Shown piece by piece: positions 28,944-37,692 of a stretch of DNA of 42,024 nt (position 1 is the stretch's first letter; each line of letters begins with the position of its first letter). The stretch lies in the NCBI RefSeq assembly GCF_016863515.1, contig NZ_BOPA01000051.1, forward strand, positions 1 through 42,024, written 5' to 3'. The position numbers and the translations under genes were made by a program. Below the pieces are notes generated by a model. It saw nothing but the letters and a program-made list of their open reading frames with translations, made no database searches and was not told the origin of the DNA. The DNA comes from Micromonospora gifhornensis. Lineage in GTDB: Bacteria; Actinomycetota; Actinomycetes; Mycobacteriales; Micromonosporaceae.

Positions 28944-30307
28944 GGGCCCGGTTGTCGCGGCACCTTCACCTGCTGCGCTGGGTGCTGCTCGTCGTAGCGG
29001 TGCTCGTCCTGGTGGTGTTCGTGCTGGCCCAGCGGCAGAGCATCGAGGTCAGCTACGGCCAGTCGCCGTCGTCGTCGGTGCGCATCGAGGAGGGCTCGGC
29101 CGGCGAGTTGAGCGACGCCACCGTGCCGTCGACGCAGGAAATGACCACCCTGGTGGCCACCGATTCGGTGGTGCGGCTGCCCGGTGCCGTCGCCCGCTGG
29201 GACGAGCAGCGGGTACGCGAGGCGATCGGCGACGCCGACATCCGGATCCTGGTCGCGCCGCCCGGCCTCGACGAGGCCGAACACGACCGCGTACGGAAGG
29301 TCGACAACGCCACCGTACGGGTGATCGGCACGCAGGTCAGCGGCGGCGGCCTGGTGTCCACCCCGGACACGGTGGCCGGTTGGCGGGCGCAGTTCGCCAC
29401 CCACGACGTGACAGACCAGTTGACCGCGCTCATCGCCAGACTGCGCAAGGCGCCGGCCCCGGCGGAGCGCGACGACCTGCGGTGGCGCGAACCGTCGGAA
29501 CGGGAGTTGGCCACCGTCCTGGCCGACCTGCGCACCGGCGGGTCCCACGTCGGCCGGGGCGCCACCCTCGACGGGGTGCCCGAACAGGTGGCGCGGACCG
29601 CCTTCCCCGACGGGGCGTGGTACGTGGCCCTGCCCGCGCAGCCGTACGGCGAGCCGCTGCCGGCGTACGGTCCGGCGTTGACCCGACTCGCCCCGGACCA
29701 GCCGATCGTGGTGCTGTACGGCGGTTGGATCGAGTACCACGGTCCGGCGGCGGCCGAGTTCGCCGACCTGGCCGCGGTGAGCTTCTACGCCCAGCTCGGC
29801 AGCCGACTCAGCCGGTACGACTACCCCCAGCGCAACGTGCTCGGCGCGTACCTGGGCAAGGTCACCGACATCCGGTACGCGGGCCTGTTCGACCGGCCGC
29901 TGCCGTACCGGCCACTGGACCCGCTGCGGGTGGCGTTGCCGGCGCTGCCCTGGATCTTCACCGGCTGTGTGGCCGGGTTCCTGGTGTTGTCGGCCCGCTC
30001 GCTGCGCCGCTCGGGTGCGCTCGGCGTTTCGGGCCGGGCCCGTCACGGTGCCGGGGCGGCCCGGCTGGCCGGGCTCACCGCGCTCGCCGTCGAGGTGTCG
30101 CTGCTGACCGACGCCCGCAGCAATCCCGCCCTGACCCGGGGCATCGGCAAGCTGCAGGCCGCCCGCGCGGCACTGGACGACGGGCTGCCCGCCCGGCACG
30201 TGTGGGAGTTGCTCGACGAGGCGACGGCCGAGCTGGACGAGACCGCCCGGATGGTGGGTATCGCCAGTTACCGGCCGGCCAGCTACCTCCAGGGAAGGTT
30301 GTCGTGA
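28940..30307 (+). CDS. Two-helix membrane protein with large outer domain, operon gene 2
   Basis: 455 aa from GTG 28940. Membrane helix at about 13-33 (WVLLVVAVLVLVVFVLAQ), an outer domain of about 290 residues (IRILVAPPGLDEAEHDRV; QPIVVLYGGWIEYHGPAAAE; VSFYAQLGSRLSRYDYPQRN), a second membrane helix at about 337-355 (ALPWIFTGCVAGFLVLSA) and a cytoplasmic helical tail with TDARSNPALTRGIGKLQAAR. I do not recognise a named family. The domain order matches gene 3 of the operon, so both may come from a duplication. It is coupled to both neighbours by GTGA overlaps. Confidence 0.75.
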   Translation: MRARLSRHLHLLRWVLLVVAVLVLVVFVLAQRQSIEVSYGQSPSSSVRIEEGSAGELSDATVPSTQEMTTLVATDSVVRLPGAVARWDEQRVREAIGDADIRILVAPPGLDEAEHDRVRKVDNATVRVIGTQVSGGGLVSTPDTVAGWRAQFATHDVTDQLTALIARLRKAPAPAERDDLRWREPSERELATVLADLRTGGSHVGRGATLDGVPEQVARTAFPDGAWYVALPAQPYGEPLPAYGPALTRLAPDQPIVVLYGGWIEYHGPAAAEFADLAAVSFYAQLGSRLSRYDYPQRNVLGAYLGKVTDIRYAGLFDRPLPYRPLDPLRVALPALPWIFTGCVAGFLVLSARSLRRSGALGVSGRARHGAGAARLAGLTALAVEVSLLTDARSNPALTRGIGKLQAARAALDDGLPARHVWELLDEATAELDETARMVGIASYRPASYLQGRLS

Positions 30308-31233
30308 CCGCCACGCTCCGCCGCCTGCTCGGTGGCCTGTTCGGCAGTACGTTCGGCGGTGCCGTGCTGGCCACCCTGGTGCTGGCCGGGTGGGCGTTGT
30401 GGTCCGGTGGGGTTCTCGACGGTCCGATCGCCCGTGAGGTCCGCGCGTCGTCGGTGTACGTCGCGCCGGGCGTCGACCTGGATCGACCCGCCGCCGAGCG
30501 GATCATCGGCAACCGTCGGCTTGTCGTCCTGTTGATGGCGCCCGATGACGATCTGCGGGCCGCCTGCAAGCAGACCGAGCGGGCCGCGTCGGGCACCCTC
30601 GTGCTTGTCGTCAGCCGGGACGGGCAGGAGTGGGACACCTACGGTTGTTCCCGCTTTCCCCAGCGGGACAACCGGGACTTCGGTCGGGCGGTGGTGATGG
30701 AGACGACGATCAGCCGGGGCATCGACGCCTTCGTCGATCAGCCGCTGGAGGCGTTGAAGGTGGTGACACTCAACTACGACCTGCTGGTGCGGGCCGGCAC
30801 CGTACCCGACGGAGCGCGCACGATCAGTCCGTCGCTGCCCCGATACCTGTTGGCGGGCGCGGCGGCCGGTGGTGTCGTCGCCGGCGCGGCAGGGCTCTGG
30901 CTGATCGGGCGGCGGGCCGGCCGGCTCGCTCATGCCCGGCAGGCCCGCCGCGCCGGGTACGTCGACGGGCGTGCGGCCCTCACCGCGGCAACGGCCGCGC
31001 TGGCCCAGCAGATCGTCGACCTGGACCAGCGGTTCGGCGGCCGTCTGGGGACAAAGGCACAGCCGGCGTACCTGCGGCTGGCCAGTGACTACACCCGACT
31101 GCTCGACGAGGTCACGGCGGTGCGGGCGGACGACGAGAGCGCCGTACGCCGGCTGCACGAGCAGGTCGACACCCTCAGCCAACAGGCGTCCCGGCTCGCC
31201 GACGAGCCGGGCGTCCCGAGAAAGGCGCTGTGA
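30304..31233 (+). CDS. Two-helix membrane protein, operon gene 3
   Basis: 309 aa from GTG 30304, with GGAAGG before it. Membrane helix 1 (AVLATLVLAGWALWSGGVL), an outer domain of about 130 residues (SSVYVAPGVDLDRP; RRLVVLLMAPDDDLRAACKQ; two cysteines, Cys in AACKQ and in YGCSRF, that could pair outside the cell), helix 2 (YLLAGAAAGGVVAGAAGLWL), then a cytoplasmic coiled-coil-like tail (LAQQIVDLDQRFGGRLG; RRLHEQVDTLSQQASRLADE). The VYVAPGVDL...RLVVLLMAPDDD opening is reminiscent of TPM-type domains. No function is known. Confidence 0.75.
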   Translation: MTATLRRLLGGLFGSTFGGAVLATLVLAGWALWSGGVLDGPIAREVRASSVYVAPGVDLDRPAAERIIGNRRLVVLLMAPDDDLRAACKQTERAASGTLVLVVSRDGQEWDTYGCSRFPQRDNRDFGRAVVMETTISRGIDAFVDQPLEALKVVTLNYDLLVRAGTVPDGARTISPSLPRYLLAGAAAGGVVAGAAGLWLIGRRAGRLAHARQARRAGYVDGRAALTAATAALAQQIVDLDQRFGGRLGTKAQPAYLRLASDYTRLLDEVTAVRADDESAVRRLHEQVDTLSQQASRLADEPGVPRKAL

Positions 31234-31360
31234 CACCCGCCTGGGGCGAGGCGACATCAACCCGTAACATCCGTCGTCTTATATGTAGGAGCATGTCTAT
31301 ATAGCCTCCTCTCAGCGTCAGCGACCTTCCACATCGGAGGGTCCGCCCTGAGGAGGCTTC

Positions 31361-32575
<1,215 letters not shown>

Positions 32576-32612
32576 CCACCGACGCCCATCCCGCACCCCA
32601 ACGCCGCAGATA

Positions 32613-32660
32613 GATCTTGGTACGAAAGCGCCCCTATGAGGACGGTTTCGTACCAAGATC
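32613..32660. repeat. Palindromic repeat, GATCTTGGTAC family, full copy
   Basis: A perfect 15-bp stem (GATCTTGGTACGAAA at 32613-32627 with 32646-32660) and an 18-base loop containing GCGCCCCTATGAGG. It lies between the protease stop and the DUF2332 gene start. Half of the same unit is repeated at 33860-33884, at the other end of the DUF2332 gene. Likely terminator for the protease gene as well as a dispersed repeat. Confidence 0.8.
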
Positions 32661-32689
32661 CGCGGTGGTGGATGGATAGAGTCGGAGGA

Positions 32690-33862
32690 ATGAGGGGTGG
32701 AGGGACGGCGGAGGTGTTTCGGGCGGCGCGGGGGTTCGACAGTTCGCCGCTGTACCGGCATCTGCTTGCCGTGGTGGCGGACGAGCCAGCGTTGGTCGAG
32801 TTGGCGTCGCGTACGCGGCCGGGTCAGCAGCCGACGTTCGCGCTCTTCGGTGCCGTGCACCAGTTGCTGCTGGGCGGCGTGGTCGATCCGCTCGCCGCGT
32901 ACTATCCGTCGGTCGTCGGTGGACGGGCCCGGCCGGTCGACGCGGACACCGGGCGGGCCTTCACCCGGTTCTGTCGCACGCATGCCGACCGGATCGCCGC
33001 GATCCTGGCCACCCGGCTGGTGCAGACCAACCACGTGCAGCGATCCCTGGTGACCCGGCTCGGGTTGGCGCTGCTGCGCCGTGCCACGGCGGCGCCGGTC
33101 TGCGTCGTCGAGGTGGGGTGCAGTGCGGGTCTGAACCTGCGCGCCGACCGGTACGCCTTCAGCGTGGGCGACAGCACTGTCGGCGTGGGCGACAGCACTG
33201 TGGGCGTGGGCGACAGCGCCGTCGGCGTGGGCGTGGGCGTGGGCGACAGCACTGTGGGCGACTCTGTGTCCGGTGGCCGATGGTCAGCTCGCGGCGGAAG
33301 TCGGGTGCACATCCGGGCCGACGTGCCGGACGGCCGGCTGCTGCCCGATCTTGACCGGCTGCCGGTCGTCGCCGATGTCGTGGGGGTCGACCTCGATCCG
33401 CCCGATCTCACCGACCCCGAGGACCGGGCCTGGCTCCGCGCGCTGGTGTGGCCGGAGAACGCGCATCAGGCGGCGCTGTTGGCCGAGGCGATGCGGATGG
33501 TGGCCGACGATCCGCCGCGGGTGGTGCGTGGTGACGTCGCGGACATCGGTGCCGAGGTCGCGGCGTCCCTTCCCGCCGGGCTGCCGCGTCTGGTGGTGCA
33601 CACCGCGACCCGGATCCATGTGCCCGTCGACCGACGTCCGGCCTTCGACGCGGGGGTGGCCGCCTTCGCCGCGGACGGGCCGATGCTGCACCTCGCGCTG
33701 GAGGAGGACCACCGTGTCGCGCCCTCCGGTCGGGCCGGCATCGGGCTGACCGCCACGGACGCCGCCGGCAGCCGGAGGATCGCCGTCGCCGACGGTCACC
33801 TGGCCTGGTTGGAGCCGCTACCCGAGCTGGGCACGCCGATCACGCTCGGCGCGCAGAAGTAG
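32690..33862 (+). CDS. DUF2332 protein with an internal tandem-repeat insertion
   Basis: 390 aa from ATG 32690; GGAGG stands almost against it, and ATG 32672 is an alternative. The family opening FRAARGFDSSPLYRHLLAVV, PTFALFGAVHQLLLGGVVDP and YYPSVVGG is intact. VVEVGCSAGLNLRADRYAF resembles the cofactor loop of methyltransferase folds, and VHTATRIHVPVDRR closes the core. The family has no proven activity. Directly after DRYAF a stretch of about 37 residues made of VGDSTVG repeats replaces the usual short link. The stop TAG is the first triplet of a repeat element, so the gene is bracketed by GATCTTGGTAC units. Confidence 0.85.
   Translation: MRGGGTAEVFRAARGFDSSPLYRHLLAVVADEPALVELASRTRPGQQPTFALFGAVHQLLLGGVVDPLAAYYPSVVGGRARPVDADTGRAFTRFCRTHADRIAAILATRLVQTNHVQRSLVTRLGLALLRRATAAPVCVVEVGCSAGLNLRADRYAFSVGDSTVGVGDSTVGVGDSAVGVGVGVGDSTVGDSVSGGRWSARGGSRVHIRADVPDGRLLPDLDRLPVVADVVGVDLDPPDLTDPEDRAWLRALVWPENAHQAALLAEAMRMVADDPPRVVRGDVADIGAEVAASLPAGLPRLVVHTATRIHVPVDRRPAFDAGVAAFAADGPMLHLALEEDHRVAPSGRAGIGLTATDAAGSRRIAVADGHLAWLEPLPELGTPITLGAQK
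33164..33259 (+). repeat. In-frame 21-bp tandem repeat inside the DUF2332 gene
   Basis: Four copies of a 21-bp unit (GTGGGCGACAGCACTGTCGG plus one base, encoding VGDSTVG) at 33164, 33185, 33206 and 33239, with two 6-bp GTGGGC fragments before the last. Copies differ at only a few bases, so the expansion is recent. The length stays a multiple of three, preserving the frame. Confidence 0.9.
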
Positions 33863-33884
33863 ATCTTGGTACGGCAGTGCCCCT
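33860..33884 (+). repeat. GATCTTGGTAC repeat, half copy over the DUF2332 stop codon
   Basis: TAGATCTTGGTACG followed by ...GCCCCT matches the left arm and loop start of the repeat at 32611-32635, apart from a few bases in between. The right arm is missing. The TAG that starts it is the stop codon of the DUF2332 gene. Confidence 0.75.
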
Positions 33885-33907
33885 GGAGGGCAAGGTCCGG
33901 AAAGGGC

Positions 33908-33948
33908 GACGCCCAGGGCGGCCCGTGAGACGGGCCGACCTGGGCGTC
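33908..33948. terminator. Two-way terminator between the DUF2332 and katG genes
   Basis: GACGCCCAGG (33908-33917) pairs with 33939-33948, and inside it GGCCCGT pairs with ACGGGCC around a GAG loop. A long GC hairpin just past both convergent stops (33862 and 33958). Confidence 0.8.
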
Positions 33949-33957
33949 GAGGGTGGA

Positions 33958-36195
33958 TCAGGCGAGGTCGAAGCGGTCCAGCTCCATCACCTTGACCCAG
34001 GCGGCGACGAAGTCGTGCACGAACTTCTCGCGCGCGTCATCGCTGGCGTACACCTCGGCCAGCGCACGCAGCTCGGAGTTCGAGCCGAAGACCAGGTCGG
34101 CGCGGGTGCCGGTCCAGCGGACCTCACCGGTGGCGAGGTCCCGGCCCTCGAAGGTGTTCGCGTCCTCGGAGGTCGACTTCCACGCCGTACCCAGGTCGAG
34201 CAGGTTGACGAAGAAGTCGTTGGTCAGGACGCCGGGGGTGGCGGTGAGGACACCCAGCTGCGACTGCTTGTAGTTGGCACCGAGCACCCGCAGGCCACCG
34301 ACCAGCACGGTCATCTCCGGCGCGCTGAGGTTCAGCAGGTTGGCCTTGTCGATCAGCAGGAACTCGGCCGGCAGGCGGTTGCCCTTGCCGAGGTAGTTGC
34401 GGAACCCGTCGGCGGTGGGCTCCATCGCGGCGAAGGACTCCACGTCGGTCTGCTCCTGCGAGGCGTCCGTACGCCCGGCGGTGAACGGCACCTCGACGTC
34501 GACCCCGGCGTTGCGGGCGGCCTGCTCGACGGCGGCCGAGCCGGCCAGCACGATCAGGTCGGCAAGCGAGATCTGCTTACCACCGGTCTGGGCGGCGTTG
34601 AACGACGCCTGGATGCCCTCCAGGGTGCGCAGCACCTGGGCCAGCTCGTCGGGGTTGTTGACCTCCCAGCCGTTCTGCGGCTCCAGGCGGATCCGGGCAC
34701 CGTTGGCGCCACCCCGCTTGTCGCTGCCCCGGAACGTCGACGCCGACGCCCAGGCGGTGGAGACCAGCTGGGCCACGGAGAGCCCGGAGTCGAGGATCTG
34801 CTGCTTGAGGGCGGCGATGTCCTCGGCGTCGACCAGTTCGTGGGTCACCGGCGGCAGCGGGTCCTGCCAGATCAGCGTCTCGCTGGGGACCTCCGGGCCC
34901 AGGTAGCGCTGGATCGGGCCCATGTCGCGGTGGGTCAGCTTGAACCAGGCCCGGGCGAACGCGTCCGCGAACTCCTGCGGGTTGGCCAGGAAGCGCCGCG
35001 AGATCTGCTCGTATACCGGGTCCACCCGCAGCGAGAGGTCGGTGGTGAGCATGGTCGGGGCGTGGCTGCGCGTCGGGTCGTGGGCGTCCGGGACGGTACC
35101 GGCGCCGGCGCCGTCCTTCGGCTTCCACTGGATGGCGCCGGCGGGGCTGCGGGTCTGCTCCCACTCGTAGCCGAAGAGGATCTCGAAGAAGCTGTTGTCC
35201 CAGGCGATCGGGGTGTTCGTCCAGGCACCTTCGAGGCCGCTGGTGATGGTGTCGCCGGCGTTGCCGGTGCCGAAGGTGTTGCGCCAGCCCAGGCCCTGCT
35301 CCTCCAGCGACGCGCCCTCGGGCTCGGGGCCGACGTACTTGTTCGGGTCGGCCGCGCCGTGGGTCTTGCCGAAGGTGTGCCCACCGGCGATCAGCGCGAC
35401 GGTCTCCTCGTCGTTCATCGCCATCCGGCGGAACGTCTCCCGGATGTCGCGGGCGGCGGCGAGCGGGTCACCGCTACCGTGCGGGCCCTCCGGGTTGACG
35501 TAGATGAGGCCCATCTGGACCGCGGCGAGCGGGTTCTCCAGCTCCCGGTCACCGGTGTAGCGCTCGTCGCCGAGCCAGGTGGACTCGGGGCCCCAGTAGA
35601 CGTCCTCGTCGGGCTCCCAGACGTCGGCGCGGCCACCGGCGAAGCCGAAGGTCTCGAAGCCCATCGTCTCCAGCGCCACGTTGCCGGCGAGGATCATCAG
35701 GTCGGCCCAGGAGAGGTTCTTGCCGTACTTCTTCTTGACCGGCCAGAGCAGGCGGCGGGCCTTGTCCAGGTTGGCGTTGTCCGGCCAGCTGTTCAGCGGG
35801 GCGAAACGCTGCTGACCGGCGCCGGCGCCACCACGGCCGTCACTGATGCGGTAGGTGCCCGCGCTGTGCCACGCCATCCGGATGATGAACGGGCCGTAGT
35901 GGCCGTAGTCGGCCGGCCACCAGTCCTGCGAGGTGGTCAGCACCTCGGCGATGTCCCGCTTGACGGCGGGCAGGTCCAGGCTCTTGAACGCCTCGGCGTA
36001 GTCGAAGTCCGCACCGAGGGGGTTGGCCACCGCGGGGTTCTTCGCGAGGATCTTGAGGTTGAGCCGGTTCGGCCACCATTCGCGGTTTCCCCCGCCCTGG
36101 GTGGGGTGCGGGGCGCGCGCGGACGTGACCGGGCAGCGACCCTCGCTCTCCTCCGATTGCATGTCTCCTACGACTGCGTCGTGCTTCTCAGCCAC
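33958..36195 (-). CDS. katG: Catalase-peroxidase KatG
   Basis: 745 aa, GTG start with GGAAGG seven bases upstream. A bifunctional heme enzyme that destroys hydrogen peroxide in the cytoplasm. The two-domain structure is complete. Catalytic Arg106, Trp109 and His110 lie in RMAWHSAGTYR. The Trp109-Tyr232-Met258 cross-link residues are at the expected spacing (YVNPEGPHGSGDP; FRRMAMNDEE), and the heme ligand is His273 in GGHTFGK. The degenerate C-terminal peroxidase-like domain spans about 430-745. It follows the fur gene by 33 bases in the same direction, the classic actinomycete furA-katG operon. Confidence 0.97.
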   Translation of the reverse strand: MAEKHDAVVGDMQSEESEGRCPVTSARAPHPTQGGGNREWWPNRLNLKILAKNPAVANPLGADFDYAEAFKSLDLPAVKRDIAEVLTTSQDWWPADYGHYGPFIIRMAWHSAGTYRISDGRGGAGAGQQRFAPLNSWPDNANLDKARRLLWPVKKKYGKNLSWADLMILAGNVALETMGFETFGFAGGRADVWEPDEDVYWGPESTWLGDERYTGDRELENPLAAVQMGLIYVNPEGPHGSGDPLAAARDIRETFRRMAMNDEETVALIAGGHTFGKTHGAADPNKYVGPEPEGASLEEQGLGWRNTFGTGNAGDTITSGLEGAWTNTPIAWDNSFFEILFGYEWEQTRSPAGAIQWKPKDGAGAGTVPDAHDPTRSHAPTMLTTDLSLRVDPVYEQISRRFLANPQEFADAFARAWFKLTHRDMGPIQRYLGPEVPSETLIWQDPLPPVTHELVDAEDIAALKQQILDSGLSVAQLVSTAWASASTFRGSDKRGGANGARIRLEPQNGWEVNNPDELAQVLRTLEGIQASFNAAQTGGKQISLADLIVLAGSAAVEQAARNAGVDVEVPFTAGRTDASQEQTDVESFAAMEPTADGFRNYLGKGNRLPAEFLLIDKANLLNLSAPEMTVLVGGLRVLGANYKQSQLGVLTATPGVLTNDFFVNLLDLGTAWKSTSEDANTFEGRDLATGEVRWTGTRADLVFGSNSELRALAEVYASDDAREKFVHDFVAAWVKVMELDRFDLA

Positions 36196-36228
36196 GGGGA
36201 TCCTTCCAGGATTGCGGGAACGGGTGGT

Positions 36229-36660
36229 TCAGGAACTCTGAGCGGTCGAACAGTCGGGGCACAGGCCCCAGTAGATGACCTCGGCCTCGTCTATCGCGAA
36301 GCGGTGGTCGTCGGAGGCGGTGAGGCAGGGTGCCGCTCCGACGGCGCAGTCCACGTCGGCGATCAGGCCACACGACCGGCAGACGGCGTGGTGATGGTTG
36401 TCACCGACCCGCGACTCGTAGCGGGCCACCGAGCCGGGGGGCTCGATGCGCCGTACCAGGGCCGCCGCGGTCAGCGCGCGGAGTACGTCGTAGACGGCCT
36501 GGTGGGACACGTTGGGCAGATCCCGACGCACCGCTGTGATGATCGTTTCGGTGTCGGCGTGCGGTTGCGCGTACACCGCGTTGAGCACCGCCACCCGGGG
36601 ACGGGTCACGCGCAGCGCCGCGTCACGCAGCAGCTGTTCGAGATCCCCGGAGGTCGGCAT
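36229..36660 (-). CDS. furA: FurA-type Fur-family repressor of katG
   Basis: 143 aa from ATG 36660. Fur-family winged helix (LEQLLRDAALRVTRPRVAVL; VSHQAVYDVLRALTAAALVR) and a dimerisation domain with the metal-binding HHHAVC stretch and two CxxC pairs (CRSCG, CPDC). In mycobacteria and Streptomyces the homologues (FurA, FurS, CatR) sense iron or peroxide and repress themselves and katG. No ribosome binding site precedes ATG 36660. The promoter boxes put transcription start at or next to the ATG, so the message is probably leaderless, as reported for mycobacterial furA. Upstream ATG 36696 is in frame but falls inside the promoter. Confidence 0.92.
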   Translation of the reverse strand: MPTSGDLEQLLRDAALRVTRPRVAVLNAVYAQPHADTETIITAVRRDLPNVSHQAVYDVLRALTAAALVRRIEPPGSVARYESRVGDNHHHAVCRSCGLIADVDCAVGAAPCLTASDDHRFAIDEAEVIYWGLCPDCSTAQSS

Positions 36661-36667
36661 GCCGTGC

Positions 36668-36696
36668 AGTCTTGCCGCTTTTCTGGAATGAGTCAA
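36668..36696 (-). promoter_or_regulatory. furA-katG promoter and probable FurA operator
   Basis: On the minus strand TTGACT (36696-36691), a 17-base spacer and AAGACT (36673-36668) lie just before ATG 36660, leaving seven bases. The sequence TTGACTCATTCCAGAA across the -35 region is AT-rich against its surroundings and, as I recall, resembles the conserved operator upstream of actinobacterial furA genes, so the repressor would block polymerase directly. Confidence 0.65.
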
Positions 36697-36886
36697 GAAG
36701 AAATCTCGCCCGGGACGGTGGTCGGCGGGCGGAACCGGGCGTCGACTTGGTCACTCCGAGCGCCGGATCGTCGGGTGTCCCGGATGAGATCCCGGTCGGT
36801 CGGGACCGGGTGACCCATGCGCTCCGGGACGGGTGGTCGGCAGGGTCCGTGCCGAAGTGTCCAGAGACCGAGGAGGGTAACCACCC

Positions 36887-37585
36887 ATGCATTCCGCCAC
36901 GACAACGGCCGGCCCGACCGAGGTGCCACCGCAGGCCGTACGCCCGAGACGAGCCTGGGCGATCTTCGGCACGGTCGGTGGTCTGGTCGGTCTGGTCGGC
37001 ATCTTCGCCACGGCCACGCTCACCGCACCGGCTGAGGAGTTCCGGGCCGACAACGCCGGTTACGTCGCCGCACTGAGCGAGCGCACCGGCTACGTCTGGG
37101 CGCACCAGGTGGTGACCGTGGTCGCCATCGTCTGCCTGGCGGTCTTCGCCGCCGGGCTCCGGCGGTACCTGGCAGCGCAGGAGCCGGCCGACAGCCTGGT
37201 GCCGGCGCTGGCCGCGACGGGTGTCGGGCTGGTGCTGGTCGGGCTGGTCGTCGGCGGCGGCATCTCGACGGAGTTGTTCTTCGCCCTCGGCGCGGCCGAG
37301 CAGTACGACCCCGACGTGATCGCCCCGCAGTTGACAATCGTCGCCACCATGCCCTGGCTCTGGGGCGGCATCGGGCTGACCGCCGGCGCGGTCGCGGTCG
37401 GCGGGTTGCGGCACGGTTCGGTGAGCCGATGGTTCGCGGTCTTCAGCGCGGTGATCGCCGTGTTGATCGCCGCCACCCAGCTGACGCCGGTGCAGTACAT
37501 CGCGCTGGTGCCCGCCGGAGTCTGGACGATCGTGGCCGGGCTCGCGCTGGCGTTCGGTCAACGTACGGCGCCCCGACGGAGCTGA
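36887..37585 (+). CDS. Hypothetical integral membrane protein
   Basis: 232 aa, GAGGAGGG upstream. Six or so membrane helices (AIFGTVGGLVGLVGIFATAT; VVTVVAIVCLAVFAAGLRRY; ALAATGVGLVLVGLVVGGGI; MPWLWGGIGLTAGAVAVGGL; WFAVFSAVIAVLIAATQLTP). A DUF4386-like arrangement is possible, but I cannot name the family with confidence. It lies 108 bases before the histidine kinase gene on the same strand and may share its control. Confidence 0.7.
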   Translation: MHSATTTAGPTEVPPQAVRPRRAWAIFGTVGGLVGLVGIFATATLTAPAEEFRADNAGYVAALSERTGYVWAHQVVTVVAIVCLAVFAAGLRRYLAAQEPADSLVPALAATGVGLVLVGLVVGGGISTELFFALGAAEQYDPDVIAPQLTIVATMPWLWGGIGLTAGAVAVGGLRHGSVSRWFAVFSAVIAVLIAATQLTPVQYIALVPAGVWTIVAGLALAFGQRTAPRRS

Positions 37586-37692
37586 GCGTGCAACCGCCCG
37601 GATCACGCCGGCCGGCTCGGCATGACGTTCGAGATGCCGGGCCGGTCGCCCGATCCACCGGGCCGGACCGGGCGGCTAGTGTCGGCGGCGCG

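Noticed and set aside
32636..32689. Start of the DUF2332 gene at ATG 32636
   Set aside because: That ATG lies in the loop of a palindromic repeat and would translate its right arm; later starts are more likely.
33877..36813. A 978-codon open frame on the plus strand
   Set aside because: Antisense to katG and furA, whose catalytic residues are unmistakable; no domain is visible in it.
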